Part shown: positions 1-8,674 of the stretch, piece after piece
How positions within the stretch are numbered: the stretch's first letter is position 1
How the letters are laid out: the number at the start of each line of letters is the position of its first letter
Source: Bremia lactucae
Lineage: Eukaryota; Oomycota; Peronosporomycetes; Peronosporales; Peronosporaceae
Direction: 5' to 3'
NCBI RefSeq assembly: GCF_004359215.1
Contig: NC_090614.1
Span: 1,043,612-1,063,323, forward strand
Length of the DNA stretch: 19,712 bases
Notes under the pieces: model-generated
Database searches by the model: none
What the model saw: the letters and a program-made list of their open reading frames with translations, nothing else
What the model was told of the DNA's origin: nothing
Position numbers and translations under genes: made by a program

Positions 1-184
1 CGGCTCTCCGCTGTTCGAGCACAAATGCCTCAAACTGCTTGAACTGAGCGACATGTTGCTCAGGAGGACTACCCAGGAGCCTGGCCAGGGCTTTGTCACC
101 AAGTCCCTGCGCCATTTTCCTTGCCACCTCCTGATGATGTTCGGAGAGATGGAAGAAATGAGCCCAATCAACGTTGAGGTTCAT
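1..184 (-). pseudogene. 5' start of an LTR-retrotransposon gag-like ORF, partial
   Basis: A minus-strand reading frame opens with ATG at 184 and stays open for 61 codons to the window edge. It starts MNLNVDWAHFF and contains a soluble, helix-prone stretch (LGDKALARLLGSPPEQ). It lies 56 bp inside the LTR edge at 241, just after a PBS-like site, which is where gag begins in an LTR retrotransposon, so gag is inferred from position. I do not recognise the protein sequence itself. No stop or frameshift is seen in the visible part, but the rest lies outside the window, so whether it is intact is unknown. The plus-strand frame over the same bases looks like a shadow. Confidence 0.45.
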
Positions 185-220
185 CCTCACGTACACACGG
201 AGAGATGTGGGTCGTGTGAA

Positions 221-238
221 GGACTTCAAGTGCTACCA
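221..238 (-). other. Primer-binding-site-like sequence next to 5' LTR
   Basis: Read on the minus strand, the LTR ends in GCCGACA. Two bases later comes TGGTAGCACTTGAAG, beginning with the TGG that pairs with the CCA 3' end of a tRNA. Position and first bases fit a retroviral-type PBS. The tRNA was not identified. This site is one of two facts that set the LTR orientation (TGTAACGGG start, GCCGACA or CTACA end); the other is the polypurine tract at 10607. Confidence 0.45.
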
Positions 239-240
239 AG

Positions 241-1298
241 TGTCGGCGGACACGTCGTAATGCGGCTACGCTCTACTTAGACATACACCGTAGCACTGCG
301 AGGTAGTTGCGGTGGGCGCGTTAGCGACCTCACCCAACGCACTAAGTACTTTAGTAAAGTGTCGTCACGGGATTGGAAACCCGGCTCCTCGTGTACAATT
401 ATTAAGCAGAAAGTAGTTTTTAGACTATTTTAAATTTTAATCGTATTTAATATTAATACCTATTTTTACCAATCAAAAATATCATATCTGTAGATAGCAC
501 TAAAATTGTACTGCGAGGGTATCTGTAACGGGGCACTACGACTTGTACTGCTTCGGTACAAGTCCACTTCGCACTGCTTCAGTTGCGAGTGGTGCCCTAC
601 GTTATTTCACGTATACTAGTACGTGCAGAGGAAGACTTCTCTGTAAGGTAAGTAGCTTAAAGAGGGTAAAATGAAAACTGTACTAATATAATTAAGTGTC
701 TCTTTTTTAATCTTTGTAAATGCTAACTTAATTATTATCTAATACTAAACATTTAATAGAATCCTTATCTCTATCTTATCTGTAACTCTCTCTTTGATTA
801 CTCCTACAGCGGATTAGTCTGTGGAATAAATAGAAATAAATAGACATAATGGTCTATACTTATTTATGTATAAAAATTCTAAATATTACTATATGAAGTA
901 ATATCCTGCAAATATTATCTACGGTTTAGATAATATATTAACTAACAACCTTTAAGTGTTAATTTCATGTAACGAAACACCCCGTTTCAGATTTTTATCT
1001 GGTCACATTAAACATAAATACCTAGTTTTACCAATCAAAGTGTCATATCTATAGATAACTCTATTTATATATGTATTGCGAGCGTATCTTTCTAGAAACC
1101 TCGCGTAACGGATGACGCTAGCCGTCATCCCTCCTAATGTGAATGCAACTATGTGCATCACATACACAAGAGTTGGTCACAAATCTGAACACACCCGAGT
1201 GCAGGATTTAATTACTTTAATTTAGTAATTGGCCACGTAAGTAAATCAAGTGAATTAACGGGGACTGTGGTAACATTAGGGCAACTTTAGCCCGTTTA
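241..1298 (-). repeat. Disrupted 5' LTR of Gypsy-like element
   Basis: Bases 241-523 and about 985-1298 match the LTRs at 9424-9955 and 10053-10606, including the segments 'GTCGTAATGCGGC', 'GTAGTTGCGGTGGGCGCGTT', 'GGCTCCTCGTG' and 'CGGATGACGCTAGCCGTCAT'. On the minus strand it would start near 1298 with a decayed TGTAACGGG and end at 241. It is split by another LTR (524-989). The part around 437-523 is present a second time at about 985-1090, so this is not one LTR with a clean insertion. The gag-like start at 184 follows it, which makes it the 5' LTR. Confidence 0.7.
524..989. mobile_element. Solo LTR of a second retroelement family inside the first LTR
   Basis: A 466-bp segment starts TGTAACGGGGCACTACG and ends CACCCCGTTTCA. 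The ten terminal bases are inverted repeats with one mismatch and have the TG...CA form of LTR ends. It is AT-rich in the middle and has no coding capacity. The first 75 bases form a strong compound hairpin. The flanking 5-mers (GTATC before, GATTT after) do not match, so no target-site duplication is seen, and flanking LTR sequence is duplicated on both sides. Superfamily is not determined. Confidence 0.6.
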
Positions 1299-1466
1299 AT
1301 GCGCTCTGAAGAGGATGTAGCATGCTATCATCCCCAAGGTAATTCGCGACAACATGCATGTAACCAATATTGGTAAGACATGTAATGAGGGTGTCTTTCT
1401 TCGTATTGTCAACTAAGGTTAATCAGATATATCGGAAAAGTAGCGGAAAATAGTGGCATTAAAGAA
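1299..1466. other. Gene-free spacer
   Basis: Between the LTR and the first CRN unit. I see no reading frame, repeat or RNA gene here. From about 1453 on, similarity to the start of the CRN unit begins. Confidence 0.5.
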
Positions 1467-1883
1467 AGCAGCATATCAATGCAATGATCGTAAAAGGGTC
1501 TTGTCTACTCGACACAATTCTCTTGCAGAATGTTAATTGAAGGATTGCGTCAAGCGAAGAAGTATCACTTATTATACATTGGATTTGACGTTAGAAAAAA
1601 TTGAATGCGCTTGACCGTCTAAAAAGAGATACGAACGTCTTAATCGTCTTCTACAAACCCTTCTGCTCTCTACTTCTATTAGAAGGGCAAAAAAGTCGAG
1701 ACAGTCGAGACACATTAAAGACATCGAAAGCCATAGCATGTATCACTTTAAAATTGAAATTTCAGTTTAAGTTTGATGAGATTGCAGAGGCATGATGCAA
1801 TATGCCCATCAGTCAGTTGTTGAAAAGAAGACAGTTAGTATATATCATTAGCTGAGGTTATTTGGCAACTGTTCGTTTATCAC

Positions 1884-1897
1884 TTATTCTCGATTTT
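1884..1897 (+). promoter_or_regulatory. Initiator-like core promoter element before CRN copy 1
   Basis: TTATTCTCGATTTT fits the known oomycete initiator consensus (TCAYTYYNCAWTTT) at 12 of 14 positions. It lies 9 bp before the ATG, which would give a very short 5' leader. The matching site of copy 2 (5483-5496) fits at 10 of 14. This is a consensus match by eye only. Confidence 0.3.
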
Positions 1898-1905
1898 CCG
1901 GGAAT

Positions 1906-3681
1906 ATGGCTGTGTGGTTCGTGCTGGTGGATGGGGAAGGCCAACCGGTAATGTCAGCCGACTTCGTTGACTGCCCAATTAACTCGACGGTGGCTCGATT
2001 TCGAAAGGCAGTGTTTGCAAAAGCCTTTCGCATCCTTTCTGTGAAAGTCATCGCTTCTTCCCTCACAGTATTCGCGAACTGGACGGATTACACTAGTGGT
2101 AAGACGATTGCTAAGCTTTCGTCGCCTTTGACAGTGCTTGGTAAAGTTAAGGACAACCCAGTCATCGTACAAATTCCGTCAAAGCGTCGATTGGAGATGC
2201 ACGCAGAACCGGCATTGAAGAAGCCCAAGACATCAACTGTCATCCAGGACGAGCAGATGGAAGCGATAAGGCAAAGCTTGGAGATCGATACGTGGCAGGT
2301 TGGTGGCATCGCTCTCGACATTTGCCAAATTGAACCGGATTTTCCCGAGTGGTTCTATGTTCGAAAAGAAACGATAGATATTATCAATTTTTTCGAGGCC
2401 CAAATGAAAGACAATAAGAGAATTGTATTCGAGGGTACGCCTGGTGTTGGCAAAAGCATACTGGTCGTGTTGTTTGCGTTCCATTTGGACTTGATTCAGA
2501 AAAAACTTGTCTTCTTATTTCGAAAACAATACGGCAAAGCATATTCCTTGCTATATCTGGATGCAGTGAAGAGGAACTACTGGCGAATGGACGACGCAGA
2601 AATTGACGATCTTAAGTTGCACCTTCAGTGTTTTAATAACGTAGAAGTGTGTCTGGACGGGTTCCAATACAGCCACATTAAGAGTCACCATGGTTACCTG
2701 GCAAGGAATCGGCTGCTAGCCACCTCTGCTTCCTATCCAATGAAAGGTGCCGAAAGAGATATAAGGAGTCAGTGTCTTGTTCCATTTTGGTCGCTATCCG
2801 ATTTGAATGCTATAGGTGCGCATCGTGAGTGGCCGGAAAATGAGAACAACGACAGATACTTCTACTCGGGCGGAAATTTGCGAGCTTTCCTTTTGGGGCA
2901 AGATCAGGCGGAAACCATGATTGATGATGCCATCCGTCATGTCGTTCCGCATAATGCAGAACTCTTCTATACTGAGTATATGGAAGCATCGGTGAGTCAA
3001 GTTGATCGTTTACGGATGGTGGGTATCAAAGCGAACGATCATCGTGACTTGGACAAGTACAGATATGAAACATATTGGACTTTTGCGATCACCTCTGAAT
3101 ATGCGTTGAGGCAACTTGGCAACATTGTGAAGCCTAACTATTACAAGGAGCTGTGGTTTAATAAGTGCAAGCTTGGAGATGACAGGCTGATGGGCATTGC
3201 ATTTAAAAATTCTGTGCACACACTGGCGAGGGAACGAAAGAATATCAAGTTGCAAATTAGGGAGTACGACCGAGTGAAAGTGATACAACATACCTATGTT
3301 GCGTTAGAGATTGAAGTCAAGTCGTGTCGCAATGATGACGTTGATGCATCTGACTGCGATGCGGCGATGAAGCGATTTGCGAGCTCGAGTGACGATTATT
3401 GGTATCCCTCTGGTCGTTCTTTGGAAACCATTGATAGTGTCGCCAAGCTGAATATGGATGGTCAGTCCAGCTCAATCGGATTTCTTCAAATCACGACATC
3501 TATCGAGAACGCAATCGATTCAGTCGCTGTTGAGAAGTATGCGAGGCTTTTTCCGAACGGCAGCAGATACATTGCATTGGTGCCGAATAAAGAGACATGT
3601 GATAACTTTCGATTTGTTCCAGCTGATCCAGCCACTCAAGTCTCGTTGGACGTTGCATATATCTCGACCTTAAGCTTTTGA
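1906..3681 (+). CDS. Crinkler (CRN)-like protein with RHS-type P-loop NTPase and REase-like C terminus, copy 1
   Basis: This intact, intronless gene encodes 591 aa. Residues 1-91 resemble the CRN header (ubiquitin-like): LTVFAN (53-58) stands where LFLAK is usual, and VIVQIP (86-91) where HVLVVVP is usual. Residues 93-108 (KRR, nine residues, KKPK) form a bipartite nuclear-import-like signal. Walker A is GTPGVGKS (177-184) and a probable Walker B is VCLDG (248-252). The C-terminal part holds ID (D510) and LQIT (528), fitting the REase-like region of CRN and RHS families. EVK (470-472) is an alternative ExK motif. No signal peptide or membrane segment is evident. Known CRNs act in the host nucleus and can alter cell death; for this protein that is inference. 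The start is supported by header homology and the matching start of copy 2. An intracellular RHS/NLR-like NTPase is the alternative. Confidence 0.85.
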   Translation: MAVWFVLVDGEGQPVMSADFVDCPINSTVARFRKAVFAKAFRILSVKVIASSLTVFANWTDYTSGKTIAKLSSPLTVLGKVKDNPVIVQIPSKRRLEMHAEPALKKPKTSTVIQDEQMEAIRQSLEIDTWQVGGIALDICQIEPDFPEWFYVRKETIDIINFFEAQMKDNKRIVFEGTPGVGKSILVVLFAFHLDLIQKKLVFLFRKQYGKAYSLLYLDAVKRNYWRMDDAEIDDLKLHLQCFNNVEVCLDGFQYSHIKSHHGYLARNRLLATSASYPMKGAERDIRSQCLVPFWSLSDLNAIGAHREWPENENNDRYFYSGGNLRAFLLGQDQAETMIDDAIRHVVPHNAELFYTEYMEASVSQVDRLRMVGIKANDHRDLDKYRYETYWTFAITSEYALRQLGNIVKPNYYKELWFNKCKLGDDRLMGIAFKNSVHTLARERKNIKLQIREYDRVKVIQHTYVALEIEVKSCRNDDVDASDCDAAMKRFASSSDDYWYPSGRSLETIDSVAKLNMDGQSSSIGFLQITTSIENAIDSVAVEKYARLFPNGSRYIALVPNKETCDNFRFVPADPATQVSLDVAYISTLSF

Positions 3682-4684
3682 TGTTCGCATGTGGGCACGC
3701 GGAACCGTAAGGTATTGTTCCATTTCTTGCTTGATATTCTTGCCGTACGAGATGGCTTATCAGCAGGAAACAGTATTGCCAACAGAACGACGTCGGATCT
3801 TTCCATTTCAATATTTTCAGTTAATTAAAAGTTCAGTTTTTTTGTACACGGAGTAATACTGCAGCAAATAAACTTGAAGTGGTTATGCAAAAACACGAGC
3901 GATACTCGACTCGCTTAGCTGTAGCAGTATTGCAAGAAATATTAATGGCGGTGAAAGCAAGACGCAATCCTTCTATTGCATCGCTTTCAAGTCAATCGGA
4001 GAAGGTTGTGTATTAAACGTGTTCCAACGAGCTGCAACACCTTCTTGTCTGACTACAGTTTTCAAATTTCCACCGAAGCATTTTATTGGCAACAAGCTAG
4101 ATGCATCGTGTAAGTTGAGGATGACTCTTGATCACTTGTACACTTGACTCTGGCGGCAAACGTTTTCGTGGTCTATGATCATGTCAATTTACTGCTGCAA
4201 CTGCTACAACCGATCGAGTAAGTAATAAGGATTCTAAATTGACGGTGAATTAGATTCCTCATCTCCTGCATTGAATGGTGTATCACAAGCAAAACAATTT
4301 TACTATATTTTTCCAACTTGAACGTTCTTGAATTTATATCGAGCAGATTTGTCTTCTCGTTGTTTATTAGAAACGAGTAATTAAAAACAAATCGAAGGCA
4401 AGCACTCGCTGATGATATGAATCAGTATTAAGACTGCTTTGAGTAACGTCATCGACATAGAAGGCTGACAAGATATACGGCGTTCTTGACCGCGACATTT
4501 GTGCTCGTTTGGTGCTAAAGCACCGGCTAACTTCATCGAGCGAATTGTAAAAAAAGACCTCACGAATATGTTAATTAAAACGTAATTATTTCACACATGT
4601 TGTCATCGGCACAAAATACAAAGGATTTAAATTTATTAGGCGCATTTTTCTAGAGCGGCCGATTACTGTAATCTATGCTGTAAG

Positions 4685-4860
4685 TGTCATCTTGCTATAG
4701 TGCTGTTGTAGTTGTCATCGTTAAGGGCATCATAAATATAAGATTCCACCTATCTTTGCGTGCGAATGCTGAGACCTTTTCCTCCGAAATAGCCCGTATC
4801 GTCCCAAAGGTTATCCTCGACGACAAGCATGTGATTAGTATTGCTAAGTAAGCAATAAGT
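4685..4860 (+). other. Highly conserved segment in the CRN 3' flank, copy 1
   Basis: This stretch matches 8290-8465 almost without change (a one-base indel near CCCGTATCG, one substitution, a short indel near 4840), while nearby non-coding DNA differs more. In the plus strand it can be read as a short protein-like frame (IRFHLSLRANAETFSSEIAR), open in both copies up to the one-base indel and then frameshifted. It may be a remnant of an exon, a regulatory or structural element, or a gene-conversion patch. No function is assigned. Confidence 0.35.
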
Positions 4861-5482
4861 GAGCCTTCCATTTTATTGCGTACGAATTGCCAACAGAACC
4901 ACGTCAGATCTCTCAATTTTATAATTTATTTAATAAGTTTTATATTACACTATGCACGAAGAAATTATCGTATGCAGAATGATGTTACAGGTTCATGACG
5001 ACGGAAGCAAAACGCAATCATTCCTTCAAATCAGTAATGTACCAAAAAGTGATAGAACCAGCTTGGAGGAAGCAGCATTTAAATGCAATGATCGTAGTAA
5101 GGCCTTATCAACTCGACACGGTCTTCCGTTATTCCAAGCTAATTCTCCTGCAGAATGATAATGAGAAGAATTGCGTCAAGCTAAAACAAGCACGGATTAT
5201 ACGACGATTTTGACGTAAGGAAAGATAGAAAGCATCTGACCGTCCAGCAAGAGATACGAACGGCTCAATCATTTTCTACAAAATTTTTCTATTCTCTTTT
5301 TAATTAAAAGGGCACAAAAGGCGAGAAGAGACACATTTATAAAAATTTAAAGTCATAGTTCGTATCGCTTTGTAATAAATGATCAATTCAGTTTAATGTT
5401 GACGAGGATGGCCCATCAGTCAGTTGTTAAACAGTTAGTATTTATCATTAGCTGAGGTTATTTGGAAACTGTCCGTTTACAC

Positions 5483-5496
5483 TTGTTCTCGCTTTT
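5483..5496 (+). promoter_or_regulatory. Initiator-like element before CRN copy 2
   Basis: TTGTTCTCGCTTTT is the counterpart of 1884-1897 and lies 8 bp before the ATG. It fits the oomycete initiator consensus at 10 of 14 positions, two fewer than copy 1, so the two promoters may differ in strength. Inference from the motif only. Confidence 0.25.
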
Positions 5497-5504
5497 CCGG
5501 GAAT

Positions 5505-7286
5505 ATGGCATGTAAAGTGTGGTTCGAGCTGGTGGATGGGGAAGGCCAACTGGTGATGTCAGCGGACTTCGTTGGATGCCCAATTAACTCGACGGTGGCT
5601 CGATTTCGAAAGGCAGTGTTTGCGAAAGCCTTTCGCATCCTTTCTGTGAAAGTCATCGCTTCTTCCCTCACAGTATTCGCGAACTGGGCGGATTACACTA
5701 GTGGTAAGACGATTGCTAAGCTTTCGACGCCTTTGACAGTGCTTGGTAAAGTTGAGGACAACCCAGTCATCGTACAAATTCCGTCAAAGCGTCGATTGGA
5801 GATGCACGCAGAACCGGCATTGAAGAAGCCCAAGACATCAACTGTCATCCAGGACGAGCAGATGGAGTCGATAAGGCAAAGCTTGGAGATCGATACGTGG
5901 CAGGTTGGTGGCATCGCTCTCGACATTTTCCAAATTGAACCGGATTTTCCCGAGTGGTTTTACGTTCGAAAAGAAACGATAGATATTATCAATTTTTTCG
6001 AGGCCCAAATGAAAGAAAATAAGGGAATTGTATTCGAGGGTACGCCTGGTGTTGGCAAAAGCATACTGGTCGTGTTGTTTGCGTTCCATTTGGCCTTGAT
6101 TCAGAAAAAAATTGTCTTCTTATTTCGAAAACAATACGGCAAAGCATATTCCTTGCTATATCTGGATGCAGTGAAGAAGAACTACTGGCGAATGGACGAC
6201 GAAGAAATTGACGATCTTAAGTTGCACCTTCAGTGTTCTAATAACGCAGAAGTGTGTCTGGACGGGTTCCAATGCAGCCACACTAAGAGTCACCATGATT
6301 ACCTGGCAAGGAATCGGCTGCTAGCCACCTCTGCTCCTTATCCAATGAAAGATGCTGAAAGAGATGTAAGAAGTCAGTGTCTTGTTCCATCTTGGTCGCT
6401 ATCCGATTTGAATGCTATAGGCGCGCATCGTGAGTGGCCGGAAAATGAAAACAACGACAGATACTTCTACTCGGGCGGAAATTTGCGAGCTTTCCTTTTG
6501 GGGCAAGACCAGGCGGAAACCATGATTGATGATGCCATCCGTCAAGTCGTTCCGCATAATGCAGAACTCTTCTGTACTGAGTATATGGAAGCATCGGTGA
6601 GTCAAAATGATCGCTTACGGATGATGGGTATCAAAGCGAACGATCATCGTGACTTGGACAAGTACAAATATAAAACATATTGGACTTTTGCGATCACCTC
6701 TGAATATGCGTTGAGGCAACTTGGCAACATTGTGAAGCCTAACTATTACAAGGAGCTGTGGTTTAATAAGTGCAAGCTTGGAGATGACAGGCTGATGGGC
6801 ATTGCATTTAAAAATTATGTGCACACACTGGCGAGGGAACGAAAGAAGATCAAGTTGCAAATTAGGGAGCACGACCGAGTGAAAGTGATACAACATACCT
6901 ATGTTGCGTTAGAGATTGAAGTCAAGTCGTGTCGCAATGATGACGTTAATGCATCAGACTGCGATGCGGCGATGAAGCGATTTGCGAGCTCGAGTGACGA
7001 TTATTGGTATCCTTCTGGTCGTTCTTTGGAAACCATTGATAGTGTCGCCAAGCTGAATATGGATGGTCAGCCCAGCTCAATCGGATTGCTTCAAATCACG
7101 ACATCTATCGAGAACGGAATCGATTCAGTCGCTGTTGAGAAGTATGCGAGGCTCTTTCCGAACAGCAGCAGATACATTGCGTTGGTGCCGAATAAAGAGA
7201 CATGTGATAACTTTCGATTTGTTCCAGCTGATCCAGCCACTCAAGTCTCGTTGGACGTTGCATATATCTCGACCTTAAGCTTTTGA
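5505..7286 (+). CDS. Crinkler (CRN)-like protein with RHS-type P-loop NTPase and REase-like C terminus, copy 2
   Basis: Intact paralogue of 593 aa. It has the same layout as copy 1, shifted by two residues after a 6-bp indel at the start (MACKVWF against MAVWF): header 1-93 with LTVFAN (55-60) and VIVQIP (88-93), basic linker 95-110, Walker A GTPGVGKS (179-186), Walker B-like VCLDG (250-254), and C-terminal D512 and LQIT at 530. By hand I count about 37 amino-acid replacements against copy 1 and about 16 silent changes. None falls in Walker A or in LQIT. The region between Walker B and the middle of the protein is the most changed, with several Cys/Tyr, Gly/Asp and Phe/Ser exchanges. The open frame despite this divergence suggests that both genes are, or recently were, under selection. 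Function as for copy 1, by family inference. Confidence 0.85.
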   Translation: MACKVWFELVDGEGQLVMSADFVGCPINSTVARFRKAVFAKAFRILSVKVIASSLTVFANWADYTSGKTIAKLSTPLTVLGKVEDNPVIVQIPSKRRLEMHAEPALKKPKTSTVIQDEQMESIRQSLEIDTWQVGGIALDIFQIEPDFPEWFYVRKETIDIINFFEAQMKENKGIVFEGTPGVGKSILVVLFAFHLALIQKKIVFLFRKQYGKAYSLLYLDAVKKNYWRMDDEEIDDLKLHLQCSNNAEVCLDGFQCSHTKSHHDYLARNRLLATSAPYPMKDAERDVRSQCLVPSWSLSDLNAIGAHREWPENENNDRYFYSGGNLRAFLLGQDQAETMIDDAIRQVVPHNAELFCTEYMEASVSQNDRLRMMGIKANDHRDLDKYKYKTYWTFAITSEYALRQLGNIVKPNYYKELWFNKCKLGDDRLMGIAFKNYVHTLARERKKIKLQIREHDRVKVIQHTYVALEIEVKSCRNDDVNASDCDAAMKRFASSSDDYWYPSGRSLETIDSVAKLNMDGQPSSIGLLQITTSIENGIDSVAVEKYARLFPNSSRYIALVPNKETCDNFRFVPADPATQVSLDVAYISTLSF

Positions 7287-8674
7287 TATTCGCATGTGGG
7301 CACGCGGAACCGTAAGGTATTGTTCCATTTCTTGCTTGATATTCTTGCCGAACGAGATGGCTTATCAGCAGGAAACAGTATTGCCAACAGAACGACGTCG
7401 GATCTTTCTATTTCAGTATTTTCAGTTAATTAAAAGTTTAGTTTTTCTGTACACAGAGGGATACTGCAGCAAATAAACTTGAAGTGGTAATGCAAAAACA
7501 CGAGCGATCTCGCCTCGCTTAGCTGTTGCAATATTGCAAAAATTATTAATGGCGGTGAAAGCAAGATGCAATCCTTCTATTGCATCGCTTTCAAGTCAAT
7601 CGGAGAAGGTTGTGTATTAAACGTGTTCCAACGAGCTGCAACACCTTCTTGTTTGACTACAGCTTTCAAATTCCCATCGAAGCATTTTATTGGCAACAAG
7701 CTAGACGCATTGTGTAAGTTGAGGATGACTCTTGATCACTTGTACACTTGACTCTGGCGGCAAACGTTTTCGTGGTCGATGATCATGTCAATTTACTGCG
7801 GCAACTGCTGCAACCGATCGAGTAAGTAATAAGGATTCTAAATTGACGGTGAATTAGATTTCTCATCTCCTGCATTGAATGGTGTATCACAAGCAAAATA
7901 ATTTCACTAGATTTTTCCAACTTGAACGTTCTTGAATGTATCTCGAGCAGACTTGTCTTCTCGTTGTTTATTAGAAACGAGTAATTAAAAACAAATCGAA
8001 GGCAAGCACTCGCTGATGGTATGAATCAGTATTAAGACTGCTTTGAGTAACGTCATCGACATAGAAGGCTGACAAAATATTCGGCGTTCTTGACCGCGAC
8101 ATTTGTGCTCGTTTGGTGCTAAAGCTTGTCGGCTAATTTCATCGAGCGAATTGTAAAAAAAGACCTCCCGAATATGTTAATTAAAACGTAATTATTCTAC
8201 ACAGCCGTATTACCGATGTTGTCTTCGGCACAAAATACAAAGTATCTAGATTTTACAAGCGTATTTTTCTAGAGCGGCCGATTACTGTAATCTATGCTGT
8301 AAGTGTCATCTTGCTATAGTGCTGTTGTAGTTGTCATCGTTAAGGGCATCATAAATATAAGATTCCACCTATCTTTGCGTGCGAATGCTGAGACCTTTTC
8401 CTCCGAAATAGCCCGCTATCGTCCCAAAGGTTATCCTCGACAACAAGCATGTGATTATATTGCTAAGAAAGGAATAAGTGAGCCTTCCATTGTATTGCGT
8501 ACGAATTGCCAACAGAACGACGTCACATCTTTCGATTTGTTTATAAGTTTGATATTACACTATGCACGAAGAAAATATCGTATGCAGAATGATGCAGCAG
8601 ATTCATGACGACGAAAGCAAACCGCTATCATTCCTTCGCATCGCATCAATTATGTAGTAATAAGTGATACAACC
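7287..8674. other. 3' flank of CRN copy 2
   Basis: Homologous to 3682-5070. It contains the conserved segment at 8290-8465. A plus-strand frame of 101 codons at 8303-8608 overlaps that segment, but in copy 1 the frame is broken by a one-base difference and early stops, and it has no recognised motif, so I do not call it a gene. Confidence 0.5.

Larger units (their letters stand above)
1467..5070 (+). repeat. CRN tandem unit, copy 1
   Basis: This segment is repeated head to tail at 5071-8674, at an offset of 3604 at the left edge, 3599 at the gene start and 3605 after a 6-bp indel near the gene start. It carries about 440 bp upstream, the CRN-like gene, and about 1.4 kb downstream. The upstream parts have diverged more (indels) than the gene and much of the downstream part. 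The bases at the junction (AGCAGCATTTAAATGCAATGATCG near 5071) mark the start of the second unit. Confidence 0.85.
3682..5504. other. Intergenic region between the two CRN genes
   Basis: About 1.8 kb of AT-rich DNA holds the 3' flank of copy 1 and, from 5071, the 5' flank of copy 2. AATAAA lies at 3867-3872, 185 bp after the stop, and at the matching place in copy 2 (7472-7477); use as a polyadenylation signal is unproven. The segment around 3727-3803 has a diverged second version at about 4850-4908 (shared core GCCAACAGAACGACGTCGGAT with few changes), an older duplication inside the unit. Short frames here are not conserved between the copies, and I see no convincing gene. Confidence 0.6.
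5071..8674 (+). repeat. CRN tandem unit, copy 2
   Basis: Second head-to-tail copy of the 1467-5070 unit. It ends near 8640-8674, where a sequence like that at the unit junction (GTGATACAACCAGCTCC against GTGATAGAACCAGCTTGG) appears. After that only decayed flank sequence follows instead of a third gene. Confidence 0.85.

Noticed and set aside
53..280. Plus-strand frame of 75 codons
   Set aside because: It runs into the LTR and is opposite to the gag-like minus-strand frame; no motif.
1601..1795. Plus-strand frame of 64 codons upstream of CRN copy 1
   Set aside because: The matching region of copy 2 (about 5215-5400) does not keep the frame, so it is not conserved.
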